A stretch of 64,000 nucleotides of DNA, taken from NCBI RefSeq assembly GCF_000218895.1, contig NC_015703.1, positions 619,501 to 683,500 on the forward strand, read 5' to 3'. Under the pieces are notes generated by a model. The model made no database searches, had not been told where the DNA came from, and worked only from the letters and a program-made list of their open reading frames with translations. Below are positions 53,365 through 63,137 of this stretch, piece by piece. Numbering within the stretch: the stretch's first letter is position 1; the number at the start of each line of letters is the position of its first letter. The stretch comes from Runella slithyformis DSM 19594 (GTDB lineage: Bacteria > Bacteroidota > Bacteroidia > Cytophagales > Spirosomataceae). Made by a program: the position numbers and the translations under genes.

Positions 53365-56118
53365 ATGCTGCGCATCCTCCTTATTTCACTTCTCAGTGTA
53401 TTGCTGAGCCCATCCGCCCGGTCACAGGCTTGGCAAATCTCCGCTCCTGCCGGGAGTGAGTATGTCAAAATTGACAAAAACGGCGTGACCGTTTTGCCCA
53501 ACGGACGCCTGATTACGCCTTTGGGCAAACAGATCATGACGGCCCCGCACCCCTACGGATTGGTCCTGAGCAAAGACGGCAACATTGCCGTCACGGCCAA
53601 TTCGGGCATCAACCCGTTTTCGATCACCATCATCAAAAACATCCTGAGCGGCCATCCGACCGTCATCCAAGTACCCGAAAGCGCTAAAACCGACGACGGG
53701 ATTTTAGAAGCCTGCTTTATGGGATTGGCCATCAGTCCCGACAACCAAACGCTGTACGTAGCCGGCGGCCAAACCAATAAGCTTTTTCTGTTTGACCTCA
53801 ATACGGGGAAAGGCAAAGGTTCCATCAATTGCGCCGCCAAAAACTACGAGCACGGCTACCTCGGCGATCTGGTTCTTTCCAACGACGGCAAACGCCTGTA
53901 CGTGGTTGACCAAATCGGATTCAGAATGGTCGTGGTCAATACCGACACAAAGCGCGTAGTAGAAAATGTGCCAACGGGTCGCTACCCCTTCGGTATCAGT
54001 TTTTCACCCGATGAGCAGCGCATTTACGTGGCCAATGTAGGGGTATTTGAGTATAAGCCCTTTACCGATCTTGACCCTAAAAACCTCAAACAAACCGCGC
54101 ACCCCTGGCCCGCCACCAAATACGGCAGCAAAGAAATGGAAGAAGGCAACCCCGCCAAAGGCATCCCCGCGCTGGGCAGTCCCAATGCGCCTGAGGCATT
54201 TTCGGTGTGGAGTTATACGCCCAACGGTACGAGTTGGAAAGTGAAAAACAAAACCAAAACGGGCTTTTTGGTGGGTCAAATGATTGAAGACTTCCCGGCC
54301 GTGGGCGGCAGCAGTCCCAACTCCGTGGCGGCTACGGAAAAGTACGTGTTTGTCAGCAACGGCAACAACGATTGCGTGTCGGTCATTGATATTCAGAAAG
54401 ATACGGTCGTTTATACCATTCCTCTGCAACCCGACCCGCGTTTGGGCAAGCTGCGCGGGCTGATCCCGTTCGGCGTGGCCACTTCTCCCGACCAAAAACG
54501 CCTGTATGTGGCGGAAGCAGGCATTAATGCCGTAGCGGTGATCGACATTCCGAGCCTGAAAGTACTCGGCCATATTCCGACGGGTTGGTTTCCGTCCAAG
54601 CTGAAAGTAACGCCCGATGGAAAACAACTGATCGTTACCAACGCCAAAGGCTTCGGAAGCGGCCCCAACGGCGGACCTGATTTTAAACCGGGTCCTGAAG
54701 GCAGCTACGTGGGCAGTTTGATGAAAGGAACGGTTTCGATCATTGACATTCCTGCCGACGGACAACTGCCCGCGCTGACCCAAAAAGTGATGGACAACAA
54801 TTTTAAATTTGAACAAAAACCCACTGCTAAAAACGCCCTTTCGAACATTGAGCACATTGTGTTCATTTCCAAAGAAAACCGTACCTACGATGAGGTATTC
54901 GGACAAAATACCAACGGAAAAGGCGAGCCTTCGCTGGCACGCTATGGTCTGAAAGCCACGTTCTCCAATCGTAACAAAACCCAAACACTGGAAAATGTGG
55001 ACGTCATGCCCAATCATTCGGCCTTGGCCAAACGCTTTGCCATGTCCGATAATTTCTACTGCGATGCCGACGTCTCGGCCGACGGGCACCGCTGGATGGT
55101 GGGCGTGTATCCCAACGAATGGGTCGAAACGGGCACGGCCGCCGCTTACGGCGGTAAACGCGATCTGATCGACACCTCCAAAGCCCCGGGCAATTGGTCT
55201 TTTTACGGCTCAGCGGGCAGCATTTACCCCGAAGATTATACCGAAGCGGGCTCCATCTGGGACCACCTCGAACGCCATAAAAAAGAGTTTTATAATTTCG
55301 GTTTCGGGGTCGAAATGGCCGCTGCTTATTCCGACAGCACCATGAAGTACATCGGCGAGCTGTACACCATCAATTATCCGTTGCCTTCTCCCCTGTTCGA
55401 CCGTTCGTCCAAGACCTTTCCCACCTATAATATGGCCATTCCTGACCAGTTTAGGGCCGATGTATTCATGAAAGAATTTACCGAAAAATGGGGCGGGCCC
55501 AATGCAAAACTGCCTTCTATGCTGACGCTCATGCTGCCCAACGACCACGGCACCCGCGAACGCGCCAAAGCGGGATTTCCGTTTACGCAGAGCTACATGG
55601 CCGACAACGACCTGGCCCTCGGACGCGTCGTGGAGTTTTTAAGCAAAACACCTTACTGGAAAAAAATGCTCATCGTGGTGCTGGAAGACGACCCGCAGGG
55701 CGGCGTGGACCACATCGACGCTCATCGCAGTCTGCTGCTGACCATCTCGCCTTGGGTGAAGAAAAACTACGTGGGACACGAGCATTACAGTTTCGGCAGT
55801 GTGTTCAAAACCTTCTGGAACATTCTCGGAATGCCCTACCTGAATCAATACGATGCCGGCGCTACCAATCTGAGCGATTTATTTACGGACAAACCCGATT
55901 ATACGCCTTACAATGCCGTAGCGATCGATAAGCGGCTGTTTGATCCGCAAAAAGCCCTGGACCCTTTCGACGAGAAATTTGACTGGAAAGCCTTTTCCGA
56001 ATCGGAAGAACTCGACCGCACCGAAACCATGCAAAAACGCCGCGCGGAAGATGATGAGGAGCTTAAAAAGGCAAAACCGAAAAATGTAAAACCGAAGAAT
56101 GTAAAACCGAAAAAGTAA
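53365..56118 (+). CDS. YncE propeller / phosphoesterase, basic repeat tail
   Basis: A 917-residue secreted protein (signal LLISLLSVLLSPSARSQ). It is a paralogue of the gene at 48475-50970. The propeller half has YGLVLSKDGNIAVTANSGINPF and KRLYVVDQIGFRMVVVNTDT. The phosphoesterase half has KENRTYDEVFGQ near residue 504, SDNFYCDADVSADGHRW and EDDPQGGVDHIDAHRS. The chain ends in lysine-rich KPKNV repeats coded by a 15-bp minisatellite (56072-56115). It follows the TonB receptor on the same strand with a 107-bp gap, so the two are probably expressed together. Confidence 0.9.
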   Translation: MLRILLISLLSVLLSPSARSQAWQISAPAGSEYVKIDKNGVTVLPNGRLITPLGKQIMTAPHPYGLVLSKDGNIAVTANSGINPFSITIIKNILSGHPTVIQVPESAKTDDGILEACFMGLAISPDNQTLYVAGGQTNKLFLFDLNTGKGKGSINCAAKNYEHGYLGDLVLSNDGKRLYVVDQIGFRMVVVNTDTKRVVENVPTGRYPFGISFSPDEQRIYVANVGVFEYKPFTDLDPKNLKQTAHPWPATKYGSKEMEEGNPAKGIPALGSPNAPEAFSVWSYTPNGTSWKVKNKTKTGFLVGQMIEDFPAVGGSSPNSVAATEKYVFVSNGNNDCVSVIDIQKDTVVYTIPLQPDPRLGKLRGLIPFGVATSPDQKRLYVAEAGINAVAVIDIPSLKVLGHIPTGWFPSKLKVTPDGKQLIVTNAKGFGSGPNGGPDFKPGPEGSYVGSLMKGTVSIIDIPADGQLPALTQKVMDNNFKFEQKPTAKNALSNIEHIVFISKENRTYDEVFGQNTNGKGEPSLARYGLKATFSNRNKTQTLENVDVMPNHSALAKRFAMSDNFYCDADVSADGHRWMVGVYPNEWVETGTAAAYGGKRDLIDTSKAPGNWSFYGSAGSIYPEDYTEAGSIWDHLERHKKEFYNFGFGVEMAAAYSDSTMKYIGELYTINYPLPSPLFDRSSKTFPTYNMAIPDQFRADVFMKEFTEKWGGPNAKLPSMLTLMLPNDHGTRERAKAGFPFTQSYMADNDLALGRVVEFLSKTPYWKKMLIVVLEDDPQGGVDHIDAHRSLLLTISPWVKKNYVGHEHYSFGSVFKTFWNILGMPYLNQYDAGATNLSDLFTDKPDYTPYNAVAIDKRLFDPQKALDPFDEKFDWKAFSESEELDRTETMQKRRAEDDEELKKAKPKNVKPKNVKPKK

Positions 56119-56129
56119 TTGTCAATGTG

Positions 56130-56188
56130 GTTCGGGTTACTTATAACCCGAACTGCTTCTTTCATTCGTCAGGTTGTGAGCAACCTGA
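56130..56188. terminator. Two hairpins between convergent genes
   Basis: GTTCGGGTTA/TAACCCGAAC (56130-56153) and TCAGGTTG/CAACCTGA (56169-56188). The first is followed on the plus strand by a T-rich stretch. They separate the stops at 56118 and 56199. Confidence 0.6.
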
Positions 56189-56198
56189 CACACGGTCA

Positions 56199-57596
56199 CT
56201 ACGCAGAGGGAGCCAAGACCGCTTTCATTTCGGCAATGGCGATCTCTACGTCCTTTTCACCCGTACGCCAATTGACAAACGCCGCCCGAATACCCTTTTT
56301 GCCGTTGTAGACCGTTGGGGTCATGAATACCTTGCCACGTTGGTTGAGTTGGGTCAGAAATGAATGTACTTTGTCCTGATTTTCATCGCCTTTCAGCGTA
56401 AAGCATACATTGTTCAGACGCGTCGGGGCCAGTAATTCAAAATCAGCACTTTCCTGAATAAAGGCATCCAAAAGCCGCGCCATCCGAATGCTGTTTTCAA
56501 CGATGGCCTGATAGCCTTTTTTGCCATACGCCTTCAACGTAAACCACGCAGGTAAGGCCCGTAATCGACGTGAATTTTCGGGTAAAAAATTAAGGTAGCT
56601 GAAGTTTTCGAGCGGGTTGCCGAGATACGGCGCATTGGAGTTTTGAAAGGTTTCGACCTGCAACAGGCCGTGTTCTTTTTTTACCAGAAAAAAGGCACTT
56701 TCATAGGGCACATTCAACCACTTGTGGCAATCAATCGTGATGCTGTCGGCGCCCTCCCAGCCGTTGAGCAGGTGTTTGTACTGAGGTGAACAGGCCGCAA
56801 AACCTCCGAAGGCCGCGTCGATGTGCCACCAAAAACCGTATTTCTCTTTCAGTCGGGCGATGGCTTCCAGGTCGTCAAAATCAACGGTATTGACCGTGCC
56901 GCCGCTCGAAATCAGCATGAAAGGCTCACCGTTAAGCGACTGTATCCTGACTTCCAGATCGACGATGTCAATGGCTTCCCGATTGCCCGGCAACGTATCT
57001 ACTTTGATAAAATTCTGACTTCCCAGGCCGAGCATCGACAGCGACTTTACCGCCGAAGAATGCGGTGTAGCACTCAGCACTTTTACACCGTTTCCAACGC
57101 CTTCTTTGGCAATATCGCGCCCCTGTCGTTTGCCCACCCACTGCCGCGCTACGGCCAACGCGGTAAAATTGGACATGGTGGCACCCGTCACGAAACCGCC
57201 CATGAACGTATCCGGCAACTCAAAAAGCGACAGCAGCAACCGGATGGTTTCCACTTCGATCAGGGCCGACACATCCCCCTGCCCCTGAATGGCCTGCGGA
57301 TTCTGGTCATACACTCCCGCCAGCCAATCACCCGCCACGGCGGCAGGTGTCGCGCCCCCCGTCACAAATCCCCACGAGCGCGGCCCGGAAGAAGCGACGA
57401 TGATCGGAGCAAAGCGTTGGGCAAATTCGGTCAACGTCGCTGCGGTTCCCTTTCCGTCTTCTTCCAATTCTTCCACCAACGCAACGGTATGAGGGACAGA
57501 AGTGGGGCGTTGGTCAATGGTTTTCAGGAAATCAACTCCCTGTTCCAAAACCTGTTGGAGGATGTTTTCGAAGTTGTTTAAATCGTTTTGTAACAT
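56199..57596 (-). CDS. PLP-dependent group II decarboxylase
   Basis: A 465-residue pyridoxal-dependent decarboxylase of the aromatic-amino-acid/glutamate decarboxylase family. GGFVTGATMSNFTALAVAR contacts the cofactor, WHIDAAFGGFAACSP holds the PLP-ring Asp, and DSITIDCHKWLNVPYESAFFLVK has the Schiff-base lysine. The substrate is not clear: relatives act on aromatic amino acids, 2,4-diaminobutyrate or aspartate. It is a single-gene unit, divergent from the kinase gene. Confidence 0.92.
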   Translation of the reverse strand: MLQNDLNNFENILQQVLEQGVDFLKTIDQRPTSVPHTVALVEELEEDGKGTAATLTEFAQRFAPIIVASSGPRSWGFVTGGATPAAVAGDWLAGVYDQNPQAIQGQGDVSALIEVETIRLLLSLFELPDTFMGGFVTGATMSNFTALAVARQWVGKRQGRDIAKEGVGNGVKVLSATPHSSAVKSLSMLGLGSQNFIKVDTLPGNREAIDIVDLEVRIQSLNGEPFMLISSGGTVNTVDFDDLEAIARLKEKYGFWWHIDAAFGGFAACSPQYKHLLNGWEGADSITIDCHKWLNVPYESAFFLVKKEHGLLQVETFQNSNAPYLGNPLENFSYLNFLPENSRRLRALPAWFTLKAYGKKGYQAIVENSIRMARLLDAFIQESADFELLAPTRLNNVCFTLKGDENQDKVHSFLTQLNQRGKVFMTPTVYNGKKGIRAAFVNWRTGEKDVEIAIAEMKAVLAPSA

Positions 57597-57845
57597 AGCT
57601 GTATAGGATGGTTTTAGAATCGCAAAGAAACACGAAATCAGCTATTCGAGGAAATACCATTTTGGTATGTACTGATACTTTTCTCTTATTTATTAACCCA
57701 GGATACCACTAAAAGTGCATCTTTGCACCCCGTTTTGGTCTTTTAAGGAATATATCCTGTTTATTACGCTGATTTCTATCCTTTTACATTCTCCATTTTT
57801 CTGTTTATCATTTTTCGGTTCTAATTCACCCCAAACCCCACTTTC

Positions 57846-58832
57846 ATGAATCCTTTTCCCGTGTACGATTCGAGGCTGTCGGCTTCGCATTTAGGTCTGT
57901 TTTTGCAGGAAAAATACCCACTGAAAGACCCAATCCTTTGCCGTATTCTGAAAACAGGCATCAATCATTCGTATCTTTTGAAGGATGGAGTCAACAGGAA
58001 GATTTTCAGGCTGTACAGTTATAATTGGCGAACAAAACGAGAGATTGAGGAAGAACTGCGTCTGCTTAGTCTTCTCCACGAAAGCGGCGTACCCATCTCC
58101 TACCCCATTGCCGACGCAACAGGAAACTTTATTCAGGAAATCATAGCTCCCGAAGGGTTGCGGTTTGGAGTTCTGTTTTCGTTTGCCGAAGGCGAAAAAA
58201 TACGAAATTTTACAGACGATATGAGTTATAACATCGGGGTAGCAATGGCTCGTTTCCACCAAACTACGCAGGATTTAGCGTTGGAGCGAGTTACCTACAA
58301 CGAAGAAACACTGCTGCTCTCTCCGCTGCAACGCATCAAAACCTCCTTTGCCGCCGATTCAGCCACCATGGCTTTTGTGGAGTCAACTACGCACTCATTG
58401 GTGGAGAAGATGAAGGAAATACGTTCAGACCAAGTCAGATTTGGGACGGTTCATTTGGACATTTGGTTTGACAATATGCACGTTACGCCCGACGGCGGAG
58501 TTACCTTTTTTGACTTTGATTTTTGCGGAAACGGCTGGCAAGCCCTTGATTTGGCGTATTTCAACGTGCAATTGTTCAACACCGAACCCGACCCCGACGA
58601 ATACCAACGCAAACTCCAACGCTTTTTGGAAGGCTATGAAACCGTTACGCTCCTTTCGCCCGAAGAAAAACGCCTGATTCCCTACTTAGCGGTGTGCCTC
58701 TGGTTTTTTTATTTAGGCGTTCAGTGTCAACGGTTTGATGATTGGGGCAATTTGTTTATCAGCGAAGATTATTTCAAACGCTTTATCGAACTCATTCGAA
58801 AATGGTGTACCAAACAGGCGATTTTTGAATAG
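57846..58832 (+). CDS. APH-type phosphotransferase (homoserine kinase II-like)
   Basis: A 328-residue aminoglycoside-phosphotransferase-fold kinase. GINHSYLLKDGVNRKIFRLYS is the nucleotide-binding hairpin with its Lys. The catalytic loop is GTVHLDIWFDNMHV, with Asp and Asn, and the metal motif is FFDFDFCGNG. It resembles the stress kinase RdoA/SrkA and homoserine kinase type II groups. The divergent decarboxylase may suggest amino-acid derivatives as substrate, but this is only a guess. Confidence 0.88.
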   Translation: MNPFPVYDSRLSASHLGLFLQEKYPLKDPILCRILKTGINHSYLLKDGVNRKIFRLYSYNWRTKREIEEELRLLSLLHESGVPISYPIADATGNFIQEIIAPEGLRFGVLFSFAEGEKIRNFTDDMSYNIGVAMARFHQTTQDLALERVTYNEETLLLSPLQRIKTSFAADSATMAFVESTTHSLVEKMKEIRSDQVRFGTVHLDIWFDNMHVTPDGGVTFFDFDFCGNGWQALDLAYFNVQLFNTEPDPDEYQRKLQRFLEGYETVTLLSPEEKRLIPYLAVCLWFFYLGVQCQRFDDWGNLFISEDYFKRFIELIRKWCTKQAIFE

Positions 58833-59024
58833 CTATTCAGCCTGGACTATAACGGAGTATAGTGCTATACTCTGATATACTACTTACGTTTGTATAGCAA
58901 TTCGGTGCTGCCTGAAACACATTGCTACGGGTACGCCCTTTATTATGCCCATCGTGATTTTGGGTATTCCGAGGGTTTCTTACTTTTTTAAACAAAAGCT
59001 ACAGGCGAAGGTGGCGTAAAAAAT
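58833..59024. other. Intergenic stretch with a palindrome and a possible gene relic
   Basis: GAGTATAG-TG-CTATACTC (58855-58872) is a palindrome. From about 58880 to 59019 a plus-strand frame reads TGTPFIMPIVILGIPRVSYFFKQKL and ends in a proper TAA, like the end of a membrane protein, but with no start or upstream part. Confidence 0.4.
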
Positions 59025-59057
59025 AATCGGCAAAGAGGGATAATCTCTTTGCCGATT
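59025..59057 (-). terminator. Terminator, minus strand
   Basis: Arms AATCGGCAAAGAG and complement with a 7-base loop. On the minus strand the stem leads into ATTATTTTTT. It lies about 237 bp past the LEA14-like gene; no closer terminator is visible. Confidence 0.7.
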
Positions 59058-59293
59058 AAAAATCGAAATTAAATAGGCATTACCTCAATATGATACGGTA
59101 ACCTCGTATGGTTGGTTTCCCATTGCAAACGTTCTCGTTAATTGTTATTCTATTCAGCAGATTTTCCACTGCGCTTATTTTGCGCAAAATTAATGATCTA
59201 TTTTTAACGAACTTACAACCAATAGACCCACTAACAATCAACGGTGCAAAGAGAAATCAACTCTTTACGCCGTTGGTGACTGAATGTAAAAAA
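59058..59293. other. Gene-free stretch downstream of the LEA14-like gene
   Basis: AT-rich DNA between a terminator hairpin and the stop at 59294. I see no convincing gene, repeat or hairpin. Confidence 0.4.
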
Positions 59294-59914
59294 CTATTCG
59301 CCCGACAACATTTTGGCGGTTACTTCTTTTTCAATGGTGATGTAGCCCGGGTAATTGACCTGCGAATTGCCGATGCCTAAAGTGGGTTTCAGCTTAATCA
59401 CCAGTTTAGTGGGCTGTGTATTTTGCTTGCCCGATAGGTTTTCGATCATCGCAACAAACGAATCACGCGTTTGGGCATCGGTGATTAAACGGTAAGCATT
59501 GGTTGTCAATTGCATTGGGACGCGGGTAGTTCCACCGTTCGGTTGAACGTCAATGCGTTGGTCCCATAAACCGGTAAAGATTTCATTTTCGGCCAACAGC
59601 ACTTTGTATTCAAACTGATTGATGCCGGCCAATTGTTTCGTCGGATTGGTCACGTCAAGATTCAAACGAACATTAAGCGGCACGTCTTGACTCAACAGCG
59701 CCAACGCTAAACGAGGTGATTTGGACAAATCAAAATTCTGCATGTTTTTGAACTGCTGAATGTCAATTCCGGCCAATGTGATTTTATCAGCCGACGCGAT
59801 GGTATATTTACAATCCGCCAGCGTTTTAGCTTCTGAAATCTGTCTGGTAACTGCGCAGCGATTAAAAACGACGACTGCCAACACAAAAGCTGCGAATAAA
59901 CTACGTTTTCTCAT
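59294..59914 (-). CDS. LEA14-like (WHy domain) lipoprotein
   Basis: A 206-residue exported protein with a signal ending in a Cys (VVVFNRCAVT), so probably lipidated although the box is not ideal. The body has the LEA14/water-stress pattern: PLNVRLNLDVTNPTKQLAGINQFEYKVLLAENEIFTGL followed by a VPMQLTTN strand. Such domains are small beta-sandwiches of unclear function, often in the periplasm of Bacteroidota. It is downstream of the DUF3179 gene but 239 bp away. Confidence 0.7.
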   Translation of the reverse strand: MRKRSLFAAFVLAVVVFNRCAVTRQISEAKTLADCKYTIASADKITLAGIDIQQFKNMQNFDLSKSPRLALALLSQDVPLNVRLNLDVTNPTKQLAGINQFEYKVLLAENEIFTGLWDQRIDVQPNGGTTRVPMQLTTNAYRLITDAQTRDSFVAMIENLSGKQNTQPTKLVIKLKPTLGIGNSQVNYPGYITIEKEVTAKMLSGE

Positions 59915-60153
59915 GTTTGAATAGTTAATAAATCTTTTGAAAATGACTTATTAACGTCGATTAAATCTCGAAATTGCCATGGGTCGGCAGTTTTGCCGTT
60001 TCTTTTTAACCCCGGCATTCGAAACTCATATTTAAAAACAGGCCCCCGGAATGAATCCCTTTTTCTGACCTTCCTTCAACCGTTTTATTCCCACGGTCAT
60101 GACCAAACCCCGCCCGTCTGATGGCCAAATGCCCGGCAACTACTCTGCCAATT

Positions 60154-61311
60154 TTATTTATACTGCTTAGTATCGGGGTGAAAGGTTTGCCAACTGTGCC
60201 AATATTCCTGATAGGCAGAGACTTTGACCAAGTCAGGAATTCCGGGCTTATGCGATTTTCCAAGCAAAGTATAAACACACCCGCCCTCATCGTACAGGGA
60301 ATCATTCCTGATAACCAATTTCTGCCCGGGCGTAGCACGACGCAATGCCGCAAAGCTTTTATTATCAGAAGCCAGCACGACCGTTACGGGCAAATACCCG
60401 ATCATATCGTTAATGATCCGTTTCTTTTGCAGTTGATTCCAATCATAGGCCTTTACACCGCTGCTCACTTCCACGCCTACTACCCACGATTTTTCTTTCC
60501 AGGAAGTTGAATCACGTTTTGTCAGCTCCCCTTTTCGTTTGCCGGATTCGTAGTTGCTCAGCGAATCATATTCTTCCTGAAACTTTGTATCCGGCTGCAT
60601 CACCAAGCTATTGGGATGCAATGTCAACCATTTTTCAAGTGAAATTTGGGTAATATCCAACTCAGGTAAGGTTTGTCCTTTCAGCTTTCCCACAATGGCT
60701 TCGCCGTTGGCCTGCCGCCACCAACTTCCTGTGGTTTTATCTTCAAACATGGCATTGAAATGGTTCATCCCAACGAGTCGAAACGTTTCGGGTTGACCGT
60801 TGACGATGGGTTCAAAAACCCGTCCGGTGCGACAAACCGTACAATAAGTAACAATGATCGGCTTTCCACCCAGCGTATCGCGTACCTGATGATGGTAGCC
60901 GATGTACTGGATCGGATACGCCCGCGCCTGACCGTTGACCTCCACGCCGATCACCAAACGTTCTTTATCCACTTTGTTTTCCACTGCATTTTTCAGCGAC
61001 AGCACCGAAGGTTGATAGAACATCGTATCCGCTGCCATTTCATAATTGGTCGCGTAGGCTACCCCTGCTACTGCCAACAGGCACAGACCGGCCACATAAG
61101 GCGACCGTTTTTCCCCTCGAAATGCTGCAAAGGCACCCAAAGCAATCAAAATTCCAAATACCCCGCGAAATACCCACTTCCACGTATGAAAAAAATAGGC
61201 GGCATCAATGCTGTTCAGGCGTTGGCTTCCCGGCATGGGCATAATAAAATAAACGTTGGCGATTTCAAATAAAATAAGCCCGATCACTCCGATGTAAAAA
61301 AGCTTTTTCAT
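60154..61311 (-). CDS. DUF3179 protein with N-terminal membrane helices
   Basis: A 385-residue protein. The first 105 residues hold three likely membrane helices (YIGVIGLILFEIANVYFI, VFRGVFGILIALGAFAAF, VAGLCLLAVAGVAYAT). The rest is a DUF3179 domain with YPIQYIGYHHQVRDTLGG and the Cys-rich PIIVTYCTVCRTGRVFEP, which is the hallmark of this family. The molecular function is unknown; the C-x2-C pair may bind a metal or form a disulfide. Many relatives are plain lipoproteins, so the triple-helix anchor is of note. Confidence 0.88.
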   Translation of the reverse strand: MKKLFYIGVIGLILFEIANVYFIMPMPGSQRLNSIDAAYFFHTWKWVFRGVFGILIALGAFAAFRGEKRSPYVAGLCLLAVAGVAYATNYEMAADTMFYQPSVLSLKNAVENKVDKERLVIGVEVNGQARAYPIQYIGYHHQVRDTLGGKPIIVTYCTVCRTGRVFEPIVNGQPETFRLVGMNHFNAMFEDKTTGSWWRQANGEAIVGKLKGQTLPELDITQISLEKWLTLHPNSLVMQPDTKFQEEYDSLSNYESGKRKGELTKRDSTSWKEKSWVVGVEVSSGVKAYDWNQLQKKRIINDMIGYLPVTVVLASDNKSFAALRRATPGQKLVIRNDSLYDEGGCVYTLLGKSHKPGIPDLVKVSAYQEYWHSWQTFHPDTKQYK

Positions 61312-61374
61312 GGGTTATACAAAGTGCATATCTCAGGTATTAATTTTATTATCAGATATTTACAAATTATTTCA

Positions 61375-61404
61375 AACTTCTCCGGCAGTTTTGCCGGAGA
61401 AGTT
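61375..61404. terminator. Hairpin upstream of the DUF3179 gene
   Basis: Arms AACTTCTCCGGCA and TGCCGGAGAAGTT with a 4-base loop. It lies between the PAP2 stop (61572) and the DUF3179 start (61311), both on the minus strand. T-richness on the minus-strand exit is modest. Confidence 0.6.
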
Positions 61405-61571
61405 GCACTCACTTCAACCTATGTTAAAAAAAAGTGACATTGGTGAGATATTCCTCCTCCGCCAATTATCTTTTCTGATGATTCGCAACGCATGAATCGC
61501 CCTTAGTCAATCCTTTTTTTCATTTAACAGGCCTTTAAAACCTGCACATAAGTATTGGGGAGTCTGTCCAT

Positions 61572-63122
61572 CTACAATCCCGACCCATCCGCCTTACCGC
61601 GCGCAATGGCATAGTCACCGATTACTTTGCCGTGTTTCAGGCCCATTTCGCAGTCAACCCGGAAATGAATCAGGCCATAAATGCGCGACGAAGAGGCTTC
61701 CAATGCCTGAGCGTTGAATTTGTCGGCTTGTTCAGGAAAAATAGAAGCCAATACCGTAGCCGCAGCGGCCGAAAATGTCGAGTGCCCCGAAGTATACGAG
61801 GGGAAATTGGGCAGCCCTACCGATGTTTTCACCCCAAACTGCTGAGGACGAGGTGTATAGTAAAAATACTTCGTATCCCAGCAGGCGATACCTGCGTCCA
61901 TCTCGGCCGTACCCACCAACGCCAGCGTGCGTGCCATGCGTACTTCGCTGAATCCGGCTTCGTGTGCAGCATTGGCGGCAGCGCGGTGCCAATGCCCCGG
62001 CGGCGTATAGCTTCCTGCTCCATCGGCCCAATAATTGGCAATGCGTGCCTGTTCGCGGGTTTGTTTCTTTTGGATGGCTTTCAATTCATCCAGTTCTTTT
62101 TGCCATTCGGACGAACCAACCACATAGGGCATTGCGGGGCGGATCTGCGCCAGCGTTGTTTTGTCAAAATTCCAGGTCTGCACCGCACCATAGTTGGGCA
62201 ACATCGGCGGACGCAGAGGAACCTCCTGACTTATCCAAGGCTCTTTGATACCGCGACTTTTGGCGGCTTCGATCATACCGGCCGTTAAGGCTTGGTTGTT
62301 GGCCGCACCCATACCGTCGGTTTTGGCACGTCCCATTACTTTGGCGGCTACTGCATGACCAAGGTCGGCACCGGCCGTCAAATCACTCGTAACGTTCATT
62401 CCGGCCCATTGGCGGCTGGCCAAATGCTCTTTCATCTTTGCTTCCAAATAAAGGACTTCACCCGGAAACATTGCCTTCAAAATGACGACAGACGCCGCTG
62501 CTACTACGGCATCTTCGGAGGGATAAGAGGGCAACGCTGATACCGGCAGGGCCGCCGGAATACTTGTGTCCACTTTGGAAGGAGCAGCCCGTTTGTATTT
62601 GTATTTGTAATTCCAAGCCGATACCAACGCATCATACTGTGCCACAGACAAATAAGCCAAAGCCCGCGCCGTGTAAGGCGGGTTGGCAAAGGGATACTTG
62701 GGATCTGCCAAGGGATTGGCCGCATCCGGAACAGGGTATTTGCCATCGGCATTGGAGGCAGGCGGGATATTATACCGAGCGGCCAGTTCACGGGCAATTT
62801 CGTTCCAGCGATATACCGCTCCCGCTCCCCAATACACGACCGCTTCTTTCTGTTCCTGGCTTAAATTAGCGGTTAAGCCTTTCAATGCCGCCAATTCGGC
62901 CACGTACTCAGCGGAGGCAACTGCCGTTGGGGCCGGCACCGTAATTTCGCTTGACGAAGCAAGGATATACGTTTTCCACGTACCTGCTTTATCGTCCACA
63001 CTCACCGGCAAATAACCTAAGCGTTGAGGTTCCTCGATTGTTTTATCACAAGCCGCAACCCCCATGAGCCATACAACGGCCAAACTGCTGTATTTAAAAA
63101 TTGTTGAAAACCTTTTCATCAT
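61572..63122 (-). CDS. PAP2 / vanadium haloperoxidase-like lipoprotein
   Basis: A 516-residue lipoprotein (signal LAVVWLMGVAAC). The C-terminal part is a PAP2-type site: the middle motif FPSYTSGHSTFSAAA and the last motif SRIYGLIHFRVDCEMGLKHG, with the first Lys/Arg motif presumably near KKQTREQARIANYWADG. These residues bind phosphate or vanadate. The helical N-terminal part resembles the vanadium chloroperoxidase-related group. Phosphatase or haloperoxidase activity cannot be told apart here. It begins 15 bp after the outer-membrane gene and is probably cotranscribed. Confidence 0.88.
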   Translation of the reverse strand: MMKRFSTIFKYSSLAVVWLMGVAACDKTIEEPQRLGYLPVSVDDKAGTWKTYILASSSEITVPAPTAVASAEYVAELAALKGLTANLSQEQKEAVVYWGAGAVYRWNEIARELAARYNIPPASNADGKYPVPDAANPLADPKYPFANPPYTARALAYLSVAQYDALVSAWNYKYKYKRAAPSKVDTSIPAALPVSALPSYPSEDAVVAAASVVILKAMFPGEVLYLEAKMKEHLASRQWAGMNVTSDLTAGADLGHAVAAKVMGRAKTDGMGAANNQALTAGMIEAAKSRGIKEPWISQEVPLRPPMLPNYGAVQTWNFDKTTLAQIRPAMPYVVGSSEWQKELDELKAIQKKQTREQARIANYWADGAGSYTPPGHWHRAAANAAHEAGFSEVRMARTLALVGTAEMDAGIACWDTKYFYYTPRPQQFGVKTSVGLPNFPSYTSGHSTFSAAAATVLASIFPEQADKFNAQALEASSSRIYGLIHFRVDCEMGLKHGKVIGDYAIARGKADGSGL

Positions 63123-63137
63123 CTTAATTGATTTCAG

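Noticed and set aside
54004-55089. Minus-strand frame of 361 codons
   Set aside because: It is antisense to the second phosphoesterase gene, which has clear domains throughout.
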